Part shown: positions 12,017 through 25,129 of the stretch, one piece after another
Numbering within the stretch: position 1 is the stretch's first letter
Layout: every line of letters starts with the position of its first letter
Source of the DNA: Trichuris trichiura
Taxonomy: Eukaryota > Nematoda > Enoplea > Trichinellida > Trichuridae
Direction of reading: 5' to 3'
NCBI GenBank assembly: GCA_037903355.1
Contig: JBAJFE010000004.1
Span: forward strand, 3,596,001 to 3,660,000
Length of the DNA stretch: 64,000 nt
Notes under the pieces: model-generated
Told to the model about the DNA's origin: nothing
What the model saw: the letters and a program-made list of their open reading frames with translations, nothing else
The model's database searches: none
Translations under genes and position numbers: made by a program

Positions 12017-15000
12017 ATGAGGTACGTTGCTATTGGTTGAGAAAAGAAATTTGAATTTGACGCGTAGGCAATTTAGCTTGTGCGAAATTGGTTTAAGCGA
12101 GTTTGACTTTCGCGACTGCGAACCGTTGCCGGAGCCGCCCGAAGGTCGTCCCGCCCGAAATCGTTCGATTAGAGATGCCAAGCATACGTTGCGTTTGGTC
12201 AGAGACGACAAGTACTACTTTTGCTGCAATTCGGCGAAGGAGGAGGAGAAAATTGTTGGCGCCACGGACAAGCTGATTGGTCTTCATGGAGCTTTCAAGG
12301 AAAGACTTCTGGATTTGTACGAAAAGGCGAGAAAGAATCAAGCGCCGGCTGGCAGCTTTGCTCAGTCGACCGAGCTCGACAGGGCTTACAAGCATACGGG
12401 TATTCGTTTTCCTTTTGAGACGAGTTTTTAATTTGAATTTTGACGCGCTCAGCAAAGTGTTGCCTCTTTTCCGACCAGTCCACCAATTCGTCTTCATCGT
12501 CGTCCGGCGAAGCTTCCGATAGTGGTACAACCAGCGGGTCGGATAGCAGTCGTAGAAGGGCAATATACCGTAAGCAAAATCATCCGGCTCGTCTTCATCC
12601 GGATTTGTGGTTCAACGAACGAGGAGAGGTCTAACATAAAAATTTAAAAGATTCCTAGCTCATTTTTGTTTTTTAGATGAACGACGGTCCCGTATGTCGA
12701 TGCTGCTGGAAAGCCAGACAGCGAGGAGTTGCTCATTACATATTCGCCGGCGAAAAGGTTAAACAACGTTGCTTTTTTTGCGTTATTGCACATTTTGACC
12801 TTTGGCTTGTTTCCAACAGCCAATCAAAGCATGCGACCCGTTGACCAATAATAGGAATCGTCTCTACTATTACAAGTTGTCCGTTTCGCCTGATATCAAT
12901 TTGACGGTATCATTGCCGTTGTTGCAATTGTACAAGTAAGGTTTGCGTTTTTAGAAAGAGTATTCAACGACGAAAATTACGTACGAAGGAAGGGAGTTCA
13001 GTTTTGACGGTTACGGCATCCTCTGCCATTCGGAGGTTCCGGCAACGGTATTTGTTTAAGTTTTTGTCGTCGCATTTCGCCGTAAAATCTCATTGGTCGC
13101 AGATACCGGATCGCTTAATGATACGTTGGAATATAGAGTACAAACTAAGTTTGGAAAAAGAGGCTTTTCCAGAAGTAAGCATTTCGTCGTCTGACTAATC
13201 TGTTTACGCGCTTCGTCTTTTTAAAAATTATATCGCTCTTATTTGTACTTGATTACTAGTACAGTATGCCCAGCAACTTTATTGTTAATTTATGCATAAG
13301 GGAACGATTGTTTAGCACCTGAGGTTCGCTATGTAAGTTTTGGTGAACATATCTAAGGGGAGATCAGGCTGTCTTCTGTTTGCCCCCAAGCGATACAGTA
13401 TGCTGTAAATAATCAGGTTTGTTCTTCTACGCGTAGACGCTGAGCAAGGCAAACAGCACCGATTTTGCCGTGCTGTGACTCTGCTAGCATTCTTGTTATG
13501 TCCTTAATTTGCTAAGCCCACACCTAAACATAGGGTTTGCATTTTGGCTTATGCTTAGGCAGGGACGGAACAGGATAGTCGCATGCTTTTCTCAAACATT
13601 GCGCGCGCGAAAAAAAAGTAATTGATGTAGGTTGTCTTACTGTATGTTTAGGAGTAGAACGAACTTGATTATTTTCACAGTATTTGAGGCGGGGAAATAC
13701 AAGAATAGACACCGTACGATCCATCCGTGAACTCTTGATTTTCTCTCCACTATCCGACGCAATTGCTGCAAAGCTGCATCATATAATCAAAAATTCAAAT
13801 AAATGGTGTGTGACGTCACTGTAATAAAATAAAGGCGTTCAGAGCTTTCGAATCGCTAGCGATCCATCATCAGCGCATCGCCGCGTCTCGGGAGCGCCTT
13901 CCTTAGATGAGAAAAAAGTTTGATCTGTTGCGACTGCTCTTAAGGGGCGGTGTTCTCAAGTCTTTGTTTTTGTACCGCTCCATATTTGGGTCGTTTCGTT
14001 TTAGTATTTTACCGTTGAAGACTGCTGCCTTTTCTGGCAGTACTTTTTCGTCGATCTGATGGAACTGTACGACGTGAATCTTTTGCCGTCGGGCAGTTGG
14101 GACGGGTGCCCGACTTTCCACATTATTCCCAGATTTGTTGTTAAAAATTCCGGTAGGCAGCGAACAAGTATGCATGCGCATCTTACCTTATATGAACGTT
14201 GTAGATAATTCAATTGAATTGCTGCCTATGAGCGCAGTGCTGGAGCATTTGCTGCGAAGCTATGAGCTGGTTTTTGATCCCAACGCTTTCGCATCCGGCA
14301 CCCAGTGGAACGATTTGGTGGCCAACCTTAAGGGGCAGCTCGTCTCCAACCCTTTTAAGGTGATAGTGTGACGTCATTCGGCTATATAATGCTCACCCTG
14401 AAAGCTTTTCAGCGTCCATCTTCTTTGCGCCTTGATCAGATTGATCGAACGACCGTTGTTCCCGACTTCGTTGATGGTTGTTATCCCATTATAGTCCATT
14501 TTGGCGTTCGACCCGCCGTCCTGACCTACAATGGCAATCCTGAATATCAGAGAGAGTACAGAAAGTACCTCAAGTTTTGCCGTTTGATCCAGCTTAAGCC
14601 TACCACCACACCTGAAGATAAGAACAAAATGGCCGAATGGAAAGAGAACCTGAAAATCATGAAGGATAAAGTGTACGCCGCCTTACGTCATCCTGACGTC
14701 TTGTGGTTTTTCCAGCTTTTATTATTTAGAAGCGCCACGCGGGATGTCACCATCGAGCTGTCAAGTAAGGGTTTCTACAAAACTGGCATGTACAGCGATA
14801 TGGTGCAAGTAAGATTGAATCTTGAATTCCCTACAGTACGTTTGAAAGTTTGAACGAATTACAGCACGGCCTAAAGCTGATAGTCATGTTCCATCACATT
14901 CGGTTTCACTTGAGCTTACGTGTTTTGGAGCAACGCTTGCAATATTCCTTTTCCGATCGCGCCCTGCTGGAGGTATCGACCGGTTATTGTCCATAGAAAA

Positions 15001-17241
15001 ACGAGTTTCGCTTACTTTTTTGGTTTCCAGCTTGCGTTGACTCATCCGTCCTATCGGCCGAACTACGCAACAAATGCGGACCATATTCGTAATACGTTGT
15101 CCAATTGTGGCCTTCGCAGGCCAGAATACGGGCGTAAACGAATTCAGGGCCGACAGCATAGGCAACGAGGTAAAGTTTCTAATTTGCATAATTTTAAACT
15201 TGCATATATCGCGTCCGTCGAATACTTGGCTCCTTTTTATGGCGACATATTTGCAGGTATACAGAAACTGATTGAGGTTATGTCGCAGATGGGCTGTAAG
15301 ACGGCAAAGGAGTCTGAAGCGATGAACAACGAGCGGCTGGAATTTCTTGGCGATGCCGTTATAGAATTTTTGACTACGTAAGTGTCGCGGGTTTAGCGCT
15401 TGTTTGATGTTTGAAAACGCCGTTTCCAGCATACATCTTTACTACATGTTTTCGGACCTCGAAGAAGGCGGCCTTGCCACTTTCAGATCGACCTTGGTGC
15501 AGAACAATCACTTAGCCGTTCTCGCGCGGGTGGGCACTCAAACATTGCATATGCAGTGTCCTATGCAGCGATGAAATCTTTTGCAGAAAATTGGACTTGA
15601 CGAATTTATGCTGTATGTGCACGGGCCGGATTTATGTCACGAGGAAGATTTGAAGCACGCAATGGCGAATGCATTCGAGGCTCTTTTGGGTGCTCTATTC
15701 CTTGATGGTGGCATCGCCGTAACGGATAGAGTTTACGGCTGCACTCTGTTTCCAGCGGAAGAGGATGAAGATTTGCATTGGATATGGTTCAATCCTCCAT
15801 TGCATCCTTTGCAGGTTCGAACAAGTTGACAGTTCGTCGATAGGTTGCATAGCTGTGCGTTACGCGTTTAAGGCCGAAGAGCCTAACGGAGATCGCCATC
15901 TGGTGGACGGCATAGAGATTTTAAAAAACTTGACCGAATTCGAAGACCAAATTGGCATAAAGTTCACCCATATAAGATTGCTTGCTCGGGCGTTCACTCG
16001 CAAATCGGTTGGATACAACTACCTAACATTGTAGCTGATTTTTAAAAGCGGCAATTCTATGCTTTGACGGTCGATATTCTTCGCAGAGGGCATAATCAGC
16101 GTATGGAATTCCTCGGTGACACCGTCTTGCAGCTGATCACGTCGGAATATTTGTACAAATACTTTCCGACTCACCAGGAAGGCCATTTGTCTGTATGCAA
16201 ATAAGCGAGTTTTTGCTTTCCATGGCAGTGGGAATCTTTGCAGCTTTTGCGCAGTTGTCTGGTGAGCAATAAGACCCAAGCTGTCATCTGCGACGATATC
16301 GGCATTCCGAAGTTTGTTAACCCGCCTGTGCCAATTCTGCCAAACAACAACTACGATCTGCGCACCAAAGACAAGGCCGACTTAGTTGAATGTATGGAAC
16401 CTTCTTTTGCTATTCAGTTTTTGAATTTTGTTTTTTACGCACTCGCAGTTTATACTGTAAGCGTGCTGATCCTACTATTCCATTTTTATTTAAGTCTAAG
16501 CCAAAATATAAGCCTTAAAATTTGGCTTAGGCTTAGGTAAGAGCGGAACGGCCAGAAAGAGATCTTGCGACTTGCGCGCGCATAACGAGCAGGATTCGAC
16601 TTGTTTAAGTCGTTTTGTAAGGCTATCGACTTTCAGCATTTCTTGGTGCTTTGTTTGTGGATAAAGGCTTGGAATATTGCAAGTTGTTCTGTCAACTATG
16701 CTTCATTCCCAGACTTAAGGTGCGTTCCTTTGTCTAATAGACGCGTTGACATTGCGTCGCGTTGCAGCACTTTATACTTAACCAAAAGTGGAGCGATCCG
16801 AAAACGCGACTGCAGCAAAGTTGCATTGCCCTCCGAGATCCCAGCGGAGGCGAGCCGGAAATTCCTCAATACAAGGTCGTCTCCGTGGAAGGACCAACGA
16901 ATACAAGAGTATACAAGGTGGCCGTCTACTTTCGCAATAGTCGTTTGGCCGTTGGTAGGAAGCAGTGTTGCTAAGCTTTTGTTTTTGGAACAATATTGGC
17001 TTTTCCGACTTTCTTAGGCTATGGCCAAAGCATCAAGGACGCTGAGATCGACGCAGCCGAGACGGCTTTGCATACCAAGGCGGATATGCTACCAAAGATT
17101 TTGCGTCGCGAGACTTGCAAAGCTCCAAAAGCGCGAGAAGCTTCAGATTCGGATGCGGAAAAGAAGAAAAAAGTATGCAGCTGTCCTTTACGCGTATATA
17201 TATATATATATAAATATCAGCTTTTAATGTTTCAGTTTTAA
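12017..17241 (+). CDS. drsh-1: Drosha, nuclear RNase III of the Microprocessor (about 1012 aa, ~23 exons)
   Basis: Drosha cuts primary microRNA transcripts in the nucleus with Pasha/DGCR8. Inferred exons, all joining in phase: 12017-12021, 12068-12399, 12453-12628, 12677-12757, 12820-12906, 12955-13047, 13103-13174, 14005-14152, 14205-14359, 14413-14670, 14716-14808, 14865-14972, 15031-15169, 15257-15377, 15430-15529, 15587-15814, 15873-16030, 16087-16192, 16244-16391, 16637-16719, 16768-16954, 17018-17172, 17236-17241. The central domain has [16 protein letters not shown] and MNDGPVCRC. RNase IIIa has [16 protein letters not shown] (near 605) and [15 protein letters not shown]. RNase IIIb has [14 protein letters not shown] (near 790) and [12 protein letters not shown]. 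Both catalytic signatures are intact. A double-stranded RNA-binding domain starts at about 900 ([14 protein letters not shown]). The 63-nt last intron is a multiple of three without a stop, so splicing and retention end at the same stop. The two-residue first exon and the N-terminus are the least certain parts. Confidence 0.95.
13175..14004. other. large Drosha intron (830 nt) holding repeat sequence
   Basis: Most introns of this gene are 45-65 nt; this one is 830 nt, with a GTAAGC donor and a TTTTAG acceptor. It contains a TTAGGC-type short repeat near 13,530-13,600 and, on the minus strand at 13844-13873, the CTGATGA-stem-GAAAGC hairpin followed by a T-rich tail. This suggests it grew by transposon insertion. 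Confidence 0.7.
13844..13873 (-). repeat. Penelope-type hairpin motif inside a Drosha intron
   Basis: On the minus strand, CTGATGA is followed by an 8-bp stem with a 2-nt loop and then GAAAGC. The stem sequence differs from all other copies in the window while the flanking conserved bases are the same. A TTTATTTTATTAC tract follows at about 15 nt. Confidence 0.55.
16392..16636. repeat. Drosha intron with a short palindrome of telomere-like hexamers
   Basis: This intron is 245 nt. It contains TAAGTCTAAGCCAAA (16491-16505) facing TTTGGCTTAGGCTTA (16521-16535), an inverted repeat matching 14 of 15 positions. TTAGGC is the nematode telomere repeat. The same arrangement recurs near 26,085 and 26,690. 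Confidence 0.6.
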
Positions 17242-20200
17242 AATCTCCTTCTTTCGTCTGATGTTAATATAAGCTGAGTTGGTTCAATTTTTATTTCAGC
17301 CAATTTAGTTTAGTTGCTAGAACGTCTCGATGGGGAAGAAATTGCTAGCGTATGACTTGTCGACGCGTTGTTACGTGCCTATTTCTACAGTATTTCAAAA
17401 TTTTAAACCGACTTTGTCGCTGTTATGAAGTTTGGAATCACGATAAAAAAAATTTCGTTAAGCCTATTGATCAATTAGTTTTGATCTGTTGTAACTTCCC
17501 TCTTTTTGGTTTCTGGCTATCATACGTGAATATCATTGGCGAATTTTGCAGATTCAGTGTACGTCCTCTCGACGACGTTGTTAACGAAGCCATCATGCAC
17601 TTGCTACGAAGCGGAATGTGCTCTCATTGAAGGGTATGTTTTTTTTTTGATTTGCTGTTAGCACAAATGACAAACTGTAATTCCAACCACGTTTTTTATT
17701 ATATTTCCTTTGTTTCATTTAGGTTCCGCAGTTAAGGCTTTCAATAAAGTAGGACTCTTTCTGACTGTATTATTCCATGAAGCGTTGGAGTGCAGTCTAA
17801 TTTGGCCGCCAGTTAACGAAGCAATTTAATTTAAATTAGCTTATCAGTTAATGTCGTTTCCGTTCTGTCGCCATTTTTGCTTATCAGAAATTATTTATGT
17901 TGAGGTTTAAGATTAAAATTGCCCATCCACGTCGGGCAGTGCGTACTTTCAGAAAGGTATTCACCGTACAACTCATTCTGTATTCAATTCCAACTCCTTG
18001 TTCGCTTCCTGACGCGTGTGCGAGTGGTATACTGAAAGAATTGTTTATATTTTGTAACCCTCATCCATTGAGAAATTTTAAAGTAACCGCTGCCTTTCTA
18101 AACCTCCGCCTTTACAGGCTTTCTTCCGGAAGGCGGCAAACCTCCTTTTGATACAGTAGAGTCGCCATAAGAGATGATTTTCTTTTTAAATGATTTGCAG
18201 GTTAAATGTTCAAATAAAAAATGAGACTGCAAATTTAAATTTGCTTGCACACCATTCGCAGATTCGTTCTTGTTTTTGAGTAAGCCTAAAAGAGACTTTT
18301 CTTTTTCAATTTTGCTTGAAGTGCTTCTTTTCTTCCCTTTCGTTTTCACAAGGCCATTATCGCAACTGCAACTGAGTTTCAAAAGGTTTTTCTCATTTCT
18401 TGTTTGTTGATTTAATGCAAAAACTCTACCAGCACGCCGCCGAGTACGCATTCAAAAGCCGTTGGTACCATTTTTTGGATGGTGATTTGCGTGCCGGCGT
18501 TAGCATGCAAAGTTCGGTTAGGACAGTCGCGCCTGCACAGTGTAAATCAAAGTGCAATTTGCCTACGAAGCGTACCGCGCGGCTATTCAAATTGAGTCGT
18601 CTTGAATTTTTTTGAAATACAAATGTTTTAATTCGCTTTCGCACGTGAACGCGTGATTACAGCCGATATCGTAGCGTCTGCGGAAAATGTCAAGTACCAT
18701 TATCGGGCAGATCAATTTTTGCCTGCTCAATGAAGTTGCAAATCGTAAAGCATTGGCGTAACCTACCTCCTCAGGGCGTATACTGATGAAATTTAATTCT
18801 CTGCTGCACATGCATCCAGCAGTGCTTTATTGTTTTAATTACACGAATAGCTCTCTTGATCATTGTAGGCTTTGAGTTTTCCCGCCAGCAGAAGTATTGG
18901 TTCCCAGTTTTATTACTTTTTTTTTAAAGACCAGCACAAAGTGCATTTCAGCGTTGGCGTGGAGTAGCTTGCGTCGTTTGCCTCGGTAAAGCAATTAACG
19001 GCCTAAGAAAATTAAAAATTTGTTGTTCAGACTTCAACTGTCGAATTATGCAGATTTCAGACTCGTTCCTATTGTCTGCCACCCGCGCTGCAGCTCTCCA
19101 TTGATTCAGTTCAGACTTAGACGTCGGATGCAGCTTAGCTTTAGGCTGACATATGGGCGGAAAGTTAGCAAAATGTAGTGAGCAGAGGCGGCATCCTAAG
19201 CCTAAGGCCTATCCTAACTGGTAGCCTCAGCTTTAGGCTAAGTCCGGGCCTATCAAAACAAAAAATAGCAGCGCAAACGAAATCAGTCGACGATGGCTGG
19301 CAGACAATAAGCAAGATTTCAGATTCTTCATTTTTGAGCTTTTTTTTATATCAGTAGTGTACTCGGTTGACAATCGCGATTCGTTCAGTACTATTGACGC
19401 TCATTACTTGATGTACTTCCTTATGGACTTGTTGGATAGCCGCGACGTTTAGAGCAGCTCTAGTTAGCTGACTATTCAAGCTTCGTCATGCAAAGAAGCG
19501 AAGACAAATATGGATAAGCATTCGGTTTTCCGCTGTTTTGGGCTGCTTTTCATTTTACAGAGGCAAATTGAATTAAGTTAAATCGTTTTGAATTGCCGCT
19601 GCAAGTAATTGTTCGTTGAATTTAAAATCAACGATTTCACGCTGGACCAACCGCCGTTGAATTTTTACGTGCCGCAAGCGAATGAGCTGCAAACTGTAGC
19701 TTTTCATCAGGAAAGTGTCGATTGAACCTGCGCGTCTTTTACCGTTCAAATTTTTAAACTGGGCACGCGCGAGACGCTTGAAGATGTTGCCTTATCGGTG
19801 CGCATTCTTAGGAGCCTTAGCAACGAACAGAAAAGAGATGGCGAAATAGGAAAATTTGCATAGTGTTTTTTTAATTTCGACTGCGCTCCTTCTCAAAACT
19901 TTTCCGTCGAGTCTTACGTATACAAAATTGCTTTTGACTATCGCTGATAGCGCAAGCTGAGTCGGTTAGGTTTCTGCGCTTCGTTGCGTGCGTGTACACG
20001 TCGAATGAAAAAGCATTAGTTTTGCATTACGTAGACGCGATCAGCGAATGCCTTCCTGTTTGAACTGGTAAGAATTGAACAGTTTGTATCAGTTTAAAAA
20101 AGTGTTCTACGTGCTCTACGAAGAACTCTACGAATTTGTGTGACAAACTGTACTAGGCCGGCGTGGCACCTCTCCCTCCCACTTTAATTTAGCCAGCAGA

Positions 20201-21814
20201 TACGACCTCCTGTACGTTTGCTCGATAGCTTGAGTTATAGACCAACCAATGTTCTACTCTTAATAGATCAAATTAAGTAAGATAACTTGATTTCCATATC
20301 CAATACATCCTAGCTTCTGTCGGCTTAGAGCCTTTCCTTTAATAGTGATCCTAACATTGCTGTAAGCGTCATCGACGAATAAACTTAAAGATGGCAGCAG
20401 AACATCCGCAATATATCACTGATTGCACAGAAAGGCATCAGCTGTTTCTTGTCTCAAAATAGTGGCTTTAACGTTTGCATGTTTTGCTCGCTTTGGTCTC
20501 TGTTTCAAAGCCTTCAACTTTCCCGAGAGGCTGCTGATAAAGTGAGCACAATAAGCTCGCTGTTTTGAATTTGATCCCGTCGCGTTCCCTAATTAGTGAT
20601 TCTTTCCCACTATGTAAATTTTCGCGGCATCGTATTGGACCTGATTTAGACTCTCGTCGTCTATTCTCTTTTTATGCAAATTTTAAAGAGTTGTAAAAGC
20701 TCCCTCGTCCGTGCCGAAACTCCGCGTTAACTCCGTTGGCTTTGCAAGCTTTATATTGAAGTCTTTTCACCTTAAACAAAGTCCCGTTATGGGCAGTTGC
20801 CTGCGCGTGGCAGCCAAATAAGGAGAAGACAAAACGTCGCCATTGTTGATAAAGTATTCTTTGTCCGGTGAGCGATGAGCGTGCAAAGTTACAGTACTAC
20901 GATAGTGTTTCCCTTGCGAAAGGAGCCGACGGAGCGAGACGAATTAATGGAAACTGAATTGACCATTGATTATTTATGTTAATTCGCTTGTTCATTTAAA
21001 AGCGATCCCGTTGCTGTAACCCTTCCATTTAGACGCTGTCTCATGAGCAAAGATTCCTTGTTAACCGTTGCCCATCCTTAGCCCCCAAATGCAGGTTGCG
21101 CCCTTGCATGTTCAATACTTTTCGAATTGAGACGCTCGGTTATTCAAGCAAATGAAACCGCGAGAAACATTTGACCGTCTCATAGTGCGCCTTTTAATTC
21201 CACTGTATCATTTTGAACGGGAAGTAAGCTTCAAGTTTCAACAACAATGACTTCCTTTTACCAGAGTCATCGTAGTCAAATAGTAGTAGCATTAACACAA
21301 GAAAAGTCTTTAGTTTGTGTTGCTTAGTTGAAGGAAGTATGCTTTAAAACATACTTTCCTCAACGCACTGATTAATGCCTGCCGCGCGGCCGTTCATAAC
21401 CATTACGTCTCCTACGTGTCGCGCTATGATAATATTCAGTGCATAATGCGCTTATCTCAAGAGATTAGTATTCCCTATTGATTTCTTTTTGGTTCATTTA
21501 ATGTTCCTTCACCATGACGAATTGTGTTGTATTGTAAGAATATGCCATATGCTTTTCATTGATACGATACGCGCGCTTGCCTCAGTAAAAAATGAGGTTT
21601 TGCCACGGCGTACCGATCGCACTTACCGTACGCGTGCACTTAAAGCCGAAAGATCCGCAAAGGTCCATTTTGCCCATGTAAATTTTTTTCTTCAGTATTC
21701 CGCCGCGTCAGTAGCGTTTACCAACGTTTACAAAGGGAAAACAGGTATGCAATGCGTTTAATTAATTGGACGTATCAAAATCAAAGTTTACTTGATAGCA
21801 GGGTGCAGTACAGT
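17242..21814. other. gene-poor region downstream of Drosha
   Basis: No gene is supported. A 92-codon frame at 17352-17630 and a 71-codon frame at 18400-18615 have acceptor-like sequences nearby but no recognisable domain. GCCTAA-type motifs occur at about 19195-19240. A short inverted repeat (ATTGTCTGCCA at 19071 facing TGGCAGACAAT at 19298) brackets a 240-bp element. Confidence 0.45.
19071..19309. repeat. possible MITE with 12-bp terminal inverted repeats
   Basis: ATTGTCTGCCA and its reverse complement bound about 240 bp that include GCCTAA/TTAGGC motifs. AGATTTCAGAYTC occurs as a direct repeat just outside each end (near 19052 and 19315). The assignment is tentative because the repeats are short. 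Confidence 0.35.
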
Positions 21815-22271
21815 TCAGCTTCCTGATTCGGTCGACCTTTTCCTACGTCCATTGAGAAAGTGAAAGTTATCCGCCCTCGTTGGATCGGCGACGTATTCAG
21901 CCAGACTCAGCCCAATGCTTGCTGAAAAAATGTCCGTCACAGTAGGGACAGCGATGCGCCAGTGAAGGGCTGTCACAGCTAAGGAATTTTATAATATAAT
22001 ACTAATAAGATAAGCTTCGACTAAAGTGATAATAATAAGAAGAAGAGGAATAAGAGTACGCTTACGTTTTCTTTTCTCCTTTAGTTGCTGGATAATTTTC
22101 TCCAAGGAGCGGGCTGAAGGTGAAAAAATATTTTTCTTTCCTTCCAATCGCAACGCTTAGAAACTTACATGGTTGAATCCATTGATAAGGATTAGGTTGG
22201 CTGAGCACGGATGAGCTGTACAAAATGACGAGCAGAAATGAAAGTAGTGCCAAATGCTTGAACGGTGTCAT
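21815..22271 (-). CDS. small secreted peptide precursor, probable amidated neuropeptide (85 aa, three exons)
   Basis: Exons 22271-22169, 22113-22066 and 21921-21815 join in phase through introns of 55 nt (donor GTAAGT, acceptor ACCTTCAG) and 144 nt (donor GTAAGC, acceptor TTTTTTCAG). The protein starts with a typical signal peptide (MTPFKHLALLSFLLVILYSS, predicted cut after VLS). A short spacer follows, ending in a basic stretch (QQLKEKRK). Next comes a peptide of about 24 residues beginning PSIGLSLAEY and ending ADNFHFLN, then Gly-Arg-Arg-Lys-Arg and a short tail. Gly before a basic cluster is the standard signal for prohormone-convertase cleavage and C-terminal amidation. I cannot assign the peptide to a named neuropeptide family. 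The gene was missed as an open frame because every exon is under 110 nt. Confidence 0.75.
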
Positions 22272-25129
22272 TTCTATGTGGTGGTGGTACAGGATGCTCT
22301 ATTGACCGTAGCTCAGCGTCCGGGATATTGCGCTCTGACGAATAGGGCTTTCCGTCGTCACCTTTTATGGTTCGGCAAGTAATTGACGCATGCATCAAGG
22401 GACATCGATCATTCAGCCCTCGTAATTTAAACTAATTGGCGGGACAAGAAACGGACAAATGAGAAGATCCAATTCCGTCTTTTCGGCATGCTCCGCATTC
22501 GAGCAGAACTCCACGTTTGAAGGTACGTTTGCGCGCGCGCGATCACTTCGTTAAGTTCAACGTGGGCTGAAGTTGCGCGTCCGCAGTTCACTTCCCTTTG
22601 GTATCTTGTCTTCTAATTTGCATAGGTGAACATTTTGCTATGACTGCAAATTTGTTACCGCTTTTGCAACTCGTTTAGCGCAATATCTAAAATGCATGGT
22701 TAACTGCTAGTCGGTAAGCGCGAGCTTTAAAGCTCGCCTAAATTGACCAGCTCGATAATATTTTATCCAACCAACTGTTGGCTGATGTAATGGAGCGTTT
22801 TTTGCCAATAAGCAACCGTTTGCTTACGTCCGTTCAACTTGTACCTAGGCTGTAGGCGCAAACTTGCAAGCCTCCGACTGACGCCATTTACTTTAACCTT
22901 AATTGACTTCCGTAGTTGGTTGTCACGTCAGCGAGATTTGTGTACGTGGCGGTTTTTATTTATTAATTCATGCGCGTGCCTTCGTTTCCGAGATACCTAA
23001 CGCGATTGGCTGCTACGCGTAGGCGGACAAAATCCTTCTTCTTACAGCGAACCGTATAGATTTAGCACTACCAAATAAATCAGGAAGTGAGCCTGAACTT
23101 TTCAAGCCGTTAGGTAATGGTTAACAATTTACAAGGTGCGATACTTCAGGCTTCCGTTGAGGCAACACTGCCGAAGCAGCCTCCCTTCCCTATTTGGCGT
23201 AGTATTCTTGAATAGCGACATTTCCATTTCGGTAACGTCAGTTGCGTTGCTGCGCTGAAGTTCACTTCGTCTGACGGCGCGTTTCTTTCTTAAAAAAAAG
23301 AATTTAACGCTTTTAAAAAGTCAACCCATTTTTCGGCAGTCTATTGAAATGGCATTCCCGAGAATGCGATCAATTTAAAAAGCGTGAAATTTCTTCTTTC
23401 GTAAGCTTTAGACATGTAGTGCCGAAGATATTTTGATTGGTGTCGGACGCGCTGTAAAGATGAAGCTAATCAGCTAATTCATCCAAGCGGTAAACACACT
23501 GTTCCCTAATCATAATAATGCTTATTGTTCTTCGGAACGATAAGAGAAGCAATTCAACTGTTGCCATAATATCGTCCTGGAAACCAAGCGCCCATTCTTA
23601 TCGTTTGTCCAAGTTGGACTAAGCTGGAAAATGGTGCTTCAACTTCACAAGTCGAACTTGTCCTCAGATAAGCTTTCTTTTCCGCTACAGGGGAGAATTT
23701 GAATATGTAAATCAGCTTTTATCTTGTTGTGCGACACGTGCTGAAAGTTCAACGACGCTCGTTGCACCTTCACTTAACGTGATCAGTGTTTCGCGTGTTT
23801 AGCTTGACTGCAGCTGGTGATTCGTTCTCTTTTTTTGCCGCTGACGGTCATTTTTCACCGGAAGTCCCTTAATGGCTGAGCGTTAGCTATTTTAATTAAA
23901 TCAGACAATTAATTTGCTTCTTACTCATCACACGCCGTCAATGCAGTCGTCCGTCACAACGGCAGGTCGTTTATTATACTGATGGACCACGCGTCGTCGA
24001 ACTTCCTCTTTGCCACCTTTGATTATTTACATCAGTGTATGTCCACTGCTTTCCAGTAGGTTCCTTTTGCCCTTATTAGTTTATATTGAAGACGGGTCGC
24101 TTGGTAACGAATTCGTATGCTTTCATTTTTAGATACTTTTCCATGTTTTTTCCAACCTTTATTCCTTAAGCCGCTTTTTGAACCACTTCATTCCGTCGTT
24201 GGAAGGAGCAAGGTGGTTTTTGAAGCTTTGCAGGCATAAAAGTTGTAAGATTATTTTGAAAATGAGACATAAGAAGAAGAAATATTTTTTTAAAAATTTT
24301 TACCAATCCTCGTACTAAGCAGATTTTTCTTTACTTCGCAATTTTATCACTTTTTACAGCCTATCACCTTACACCGTCTTCAGTTGCTTTTGTTCGTTTG
24401 TATTTTTTTAATTTAAATTTTTCATTTACTTACTTTATCCATCGCGTTCATTTTTATTTGGCTCTCCGCGAACATACAAAGTTGAATGTGCAGTCAGTAA
24501 AAGTTGAAAGGCTGTAGAAAATATTTCATATTAACCCATTGGCTAACAGGCGATTATAATGAACATGTAATTTTTAAGTAACAATATTTCTTTACTTTTA
24601 GCAATCCGAAGCCAAAGCGTTCGAACGAACTGCGGAGATCGATGGCTTTTAAATATTCCATCTCTCCTTGTCCCGTTCTATGCATTATGATCAACATGCC
24701 GCTACAATTCCGAAGAGGCTAACGGAAAGTCAAAGGCTGACAAGCTTTTGCATAGACGATGAGACGCAAAGACCGAGGCGCATATACTGCCGACCGCAAA
24801 TGAGAGTTACCGGTATGCTATCGGAGTGGCAAAAGGACCCGCCGCTTTGTCGCCAATGTAAATTATGCAAGTTTCAATTGAGATTTCTTTGACAAGTTTG
24901 GCAAAAAAGTAATGCGCTTACCGCCTGGCCGACCGAGCGATCTGAAATTGAAATTTCACCCGGCGCAACGTGTCACCGTGCGCTTCACAGCAAGCGCGAT
25001 AAGGCTGCTCGTCTAACTTGTCAATGACTGGTGCACAGGTTGATAATTTGAATTTCAAATTCTACCGTAATCAACTTTCAATCTGTGCGTATACAAGAGG
25101 TGAAAACTGCGTTAGGAGAAGATAAAAAT

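Noticed and set aside
17352..17630. 92-codon frame just after Drosha
   Set aside because: Not homologous to any Drosha part, no recognisable domain; the Drosha stop at 17241 is well supported.
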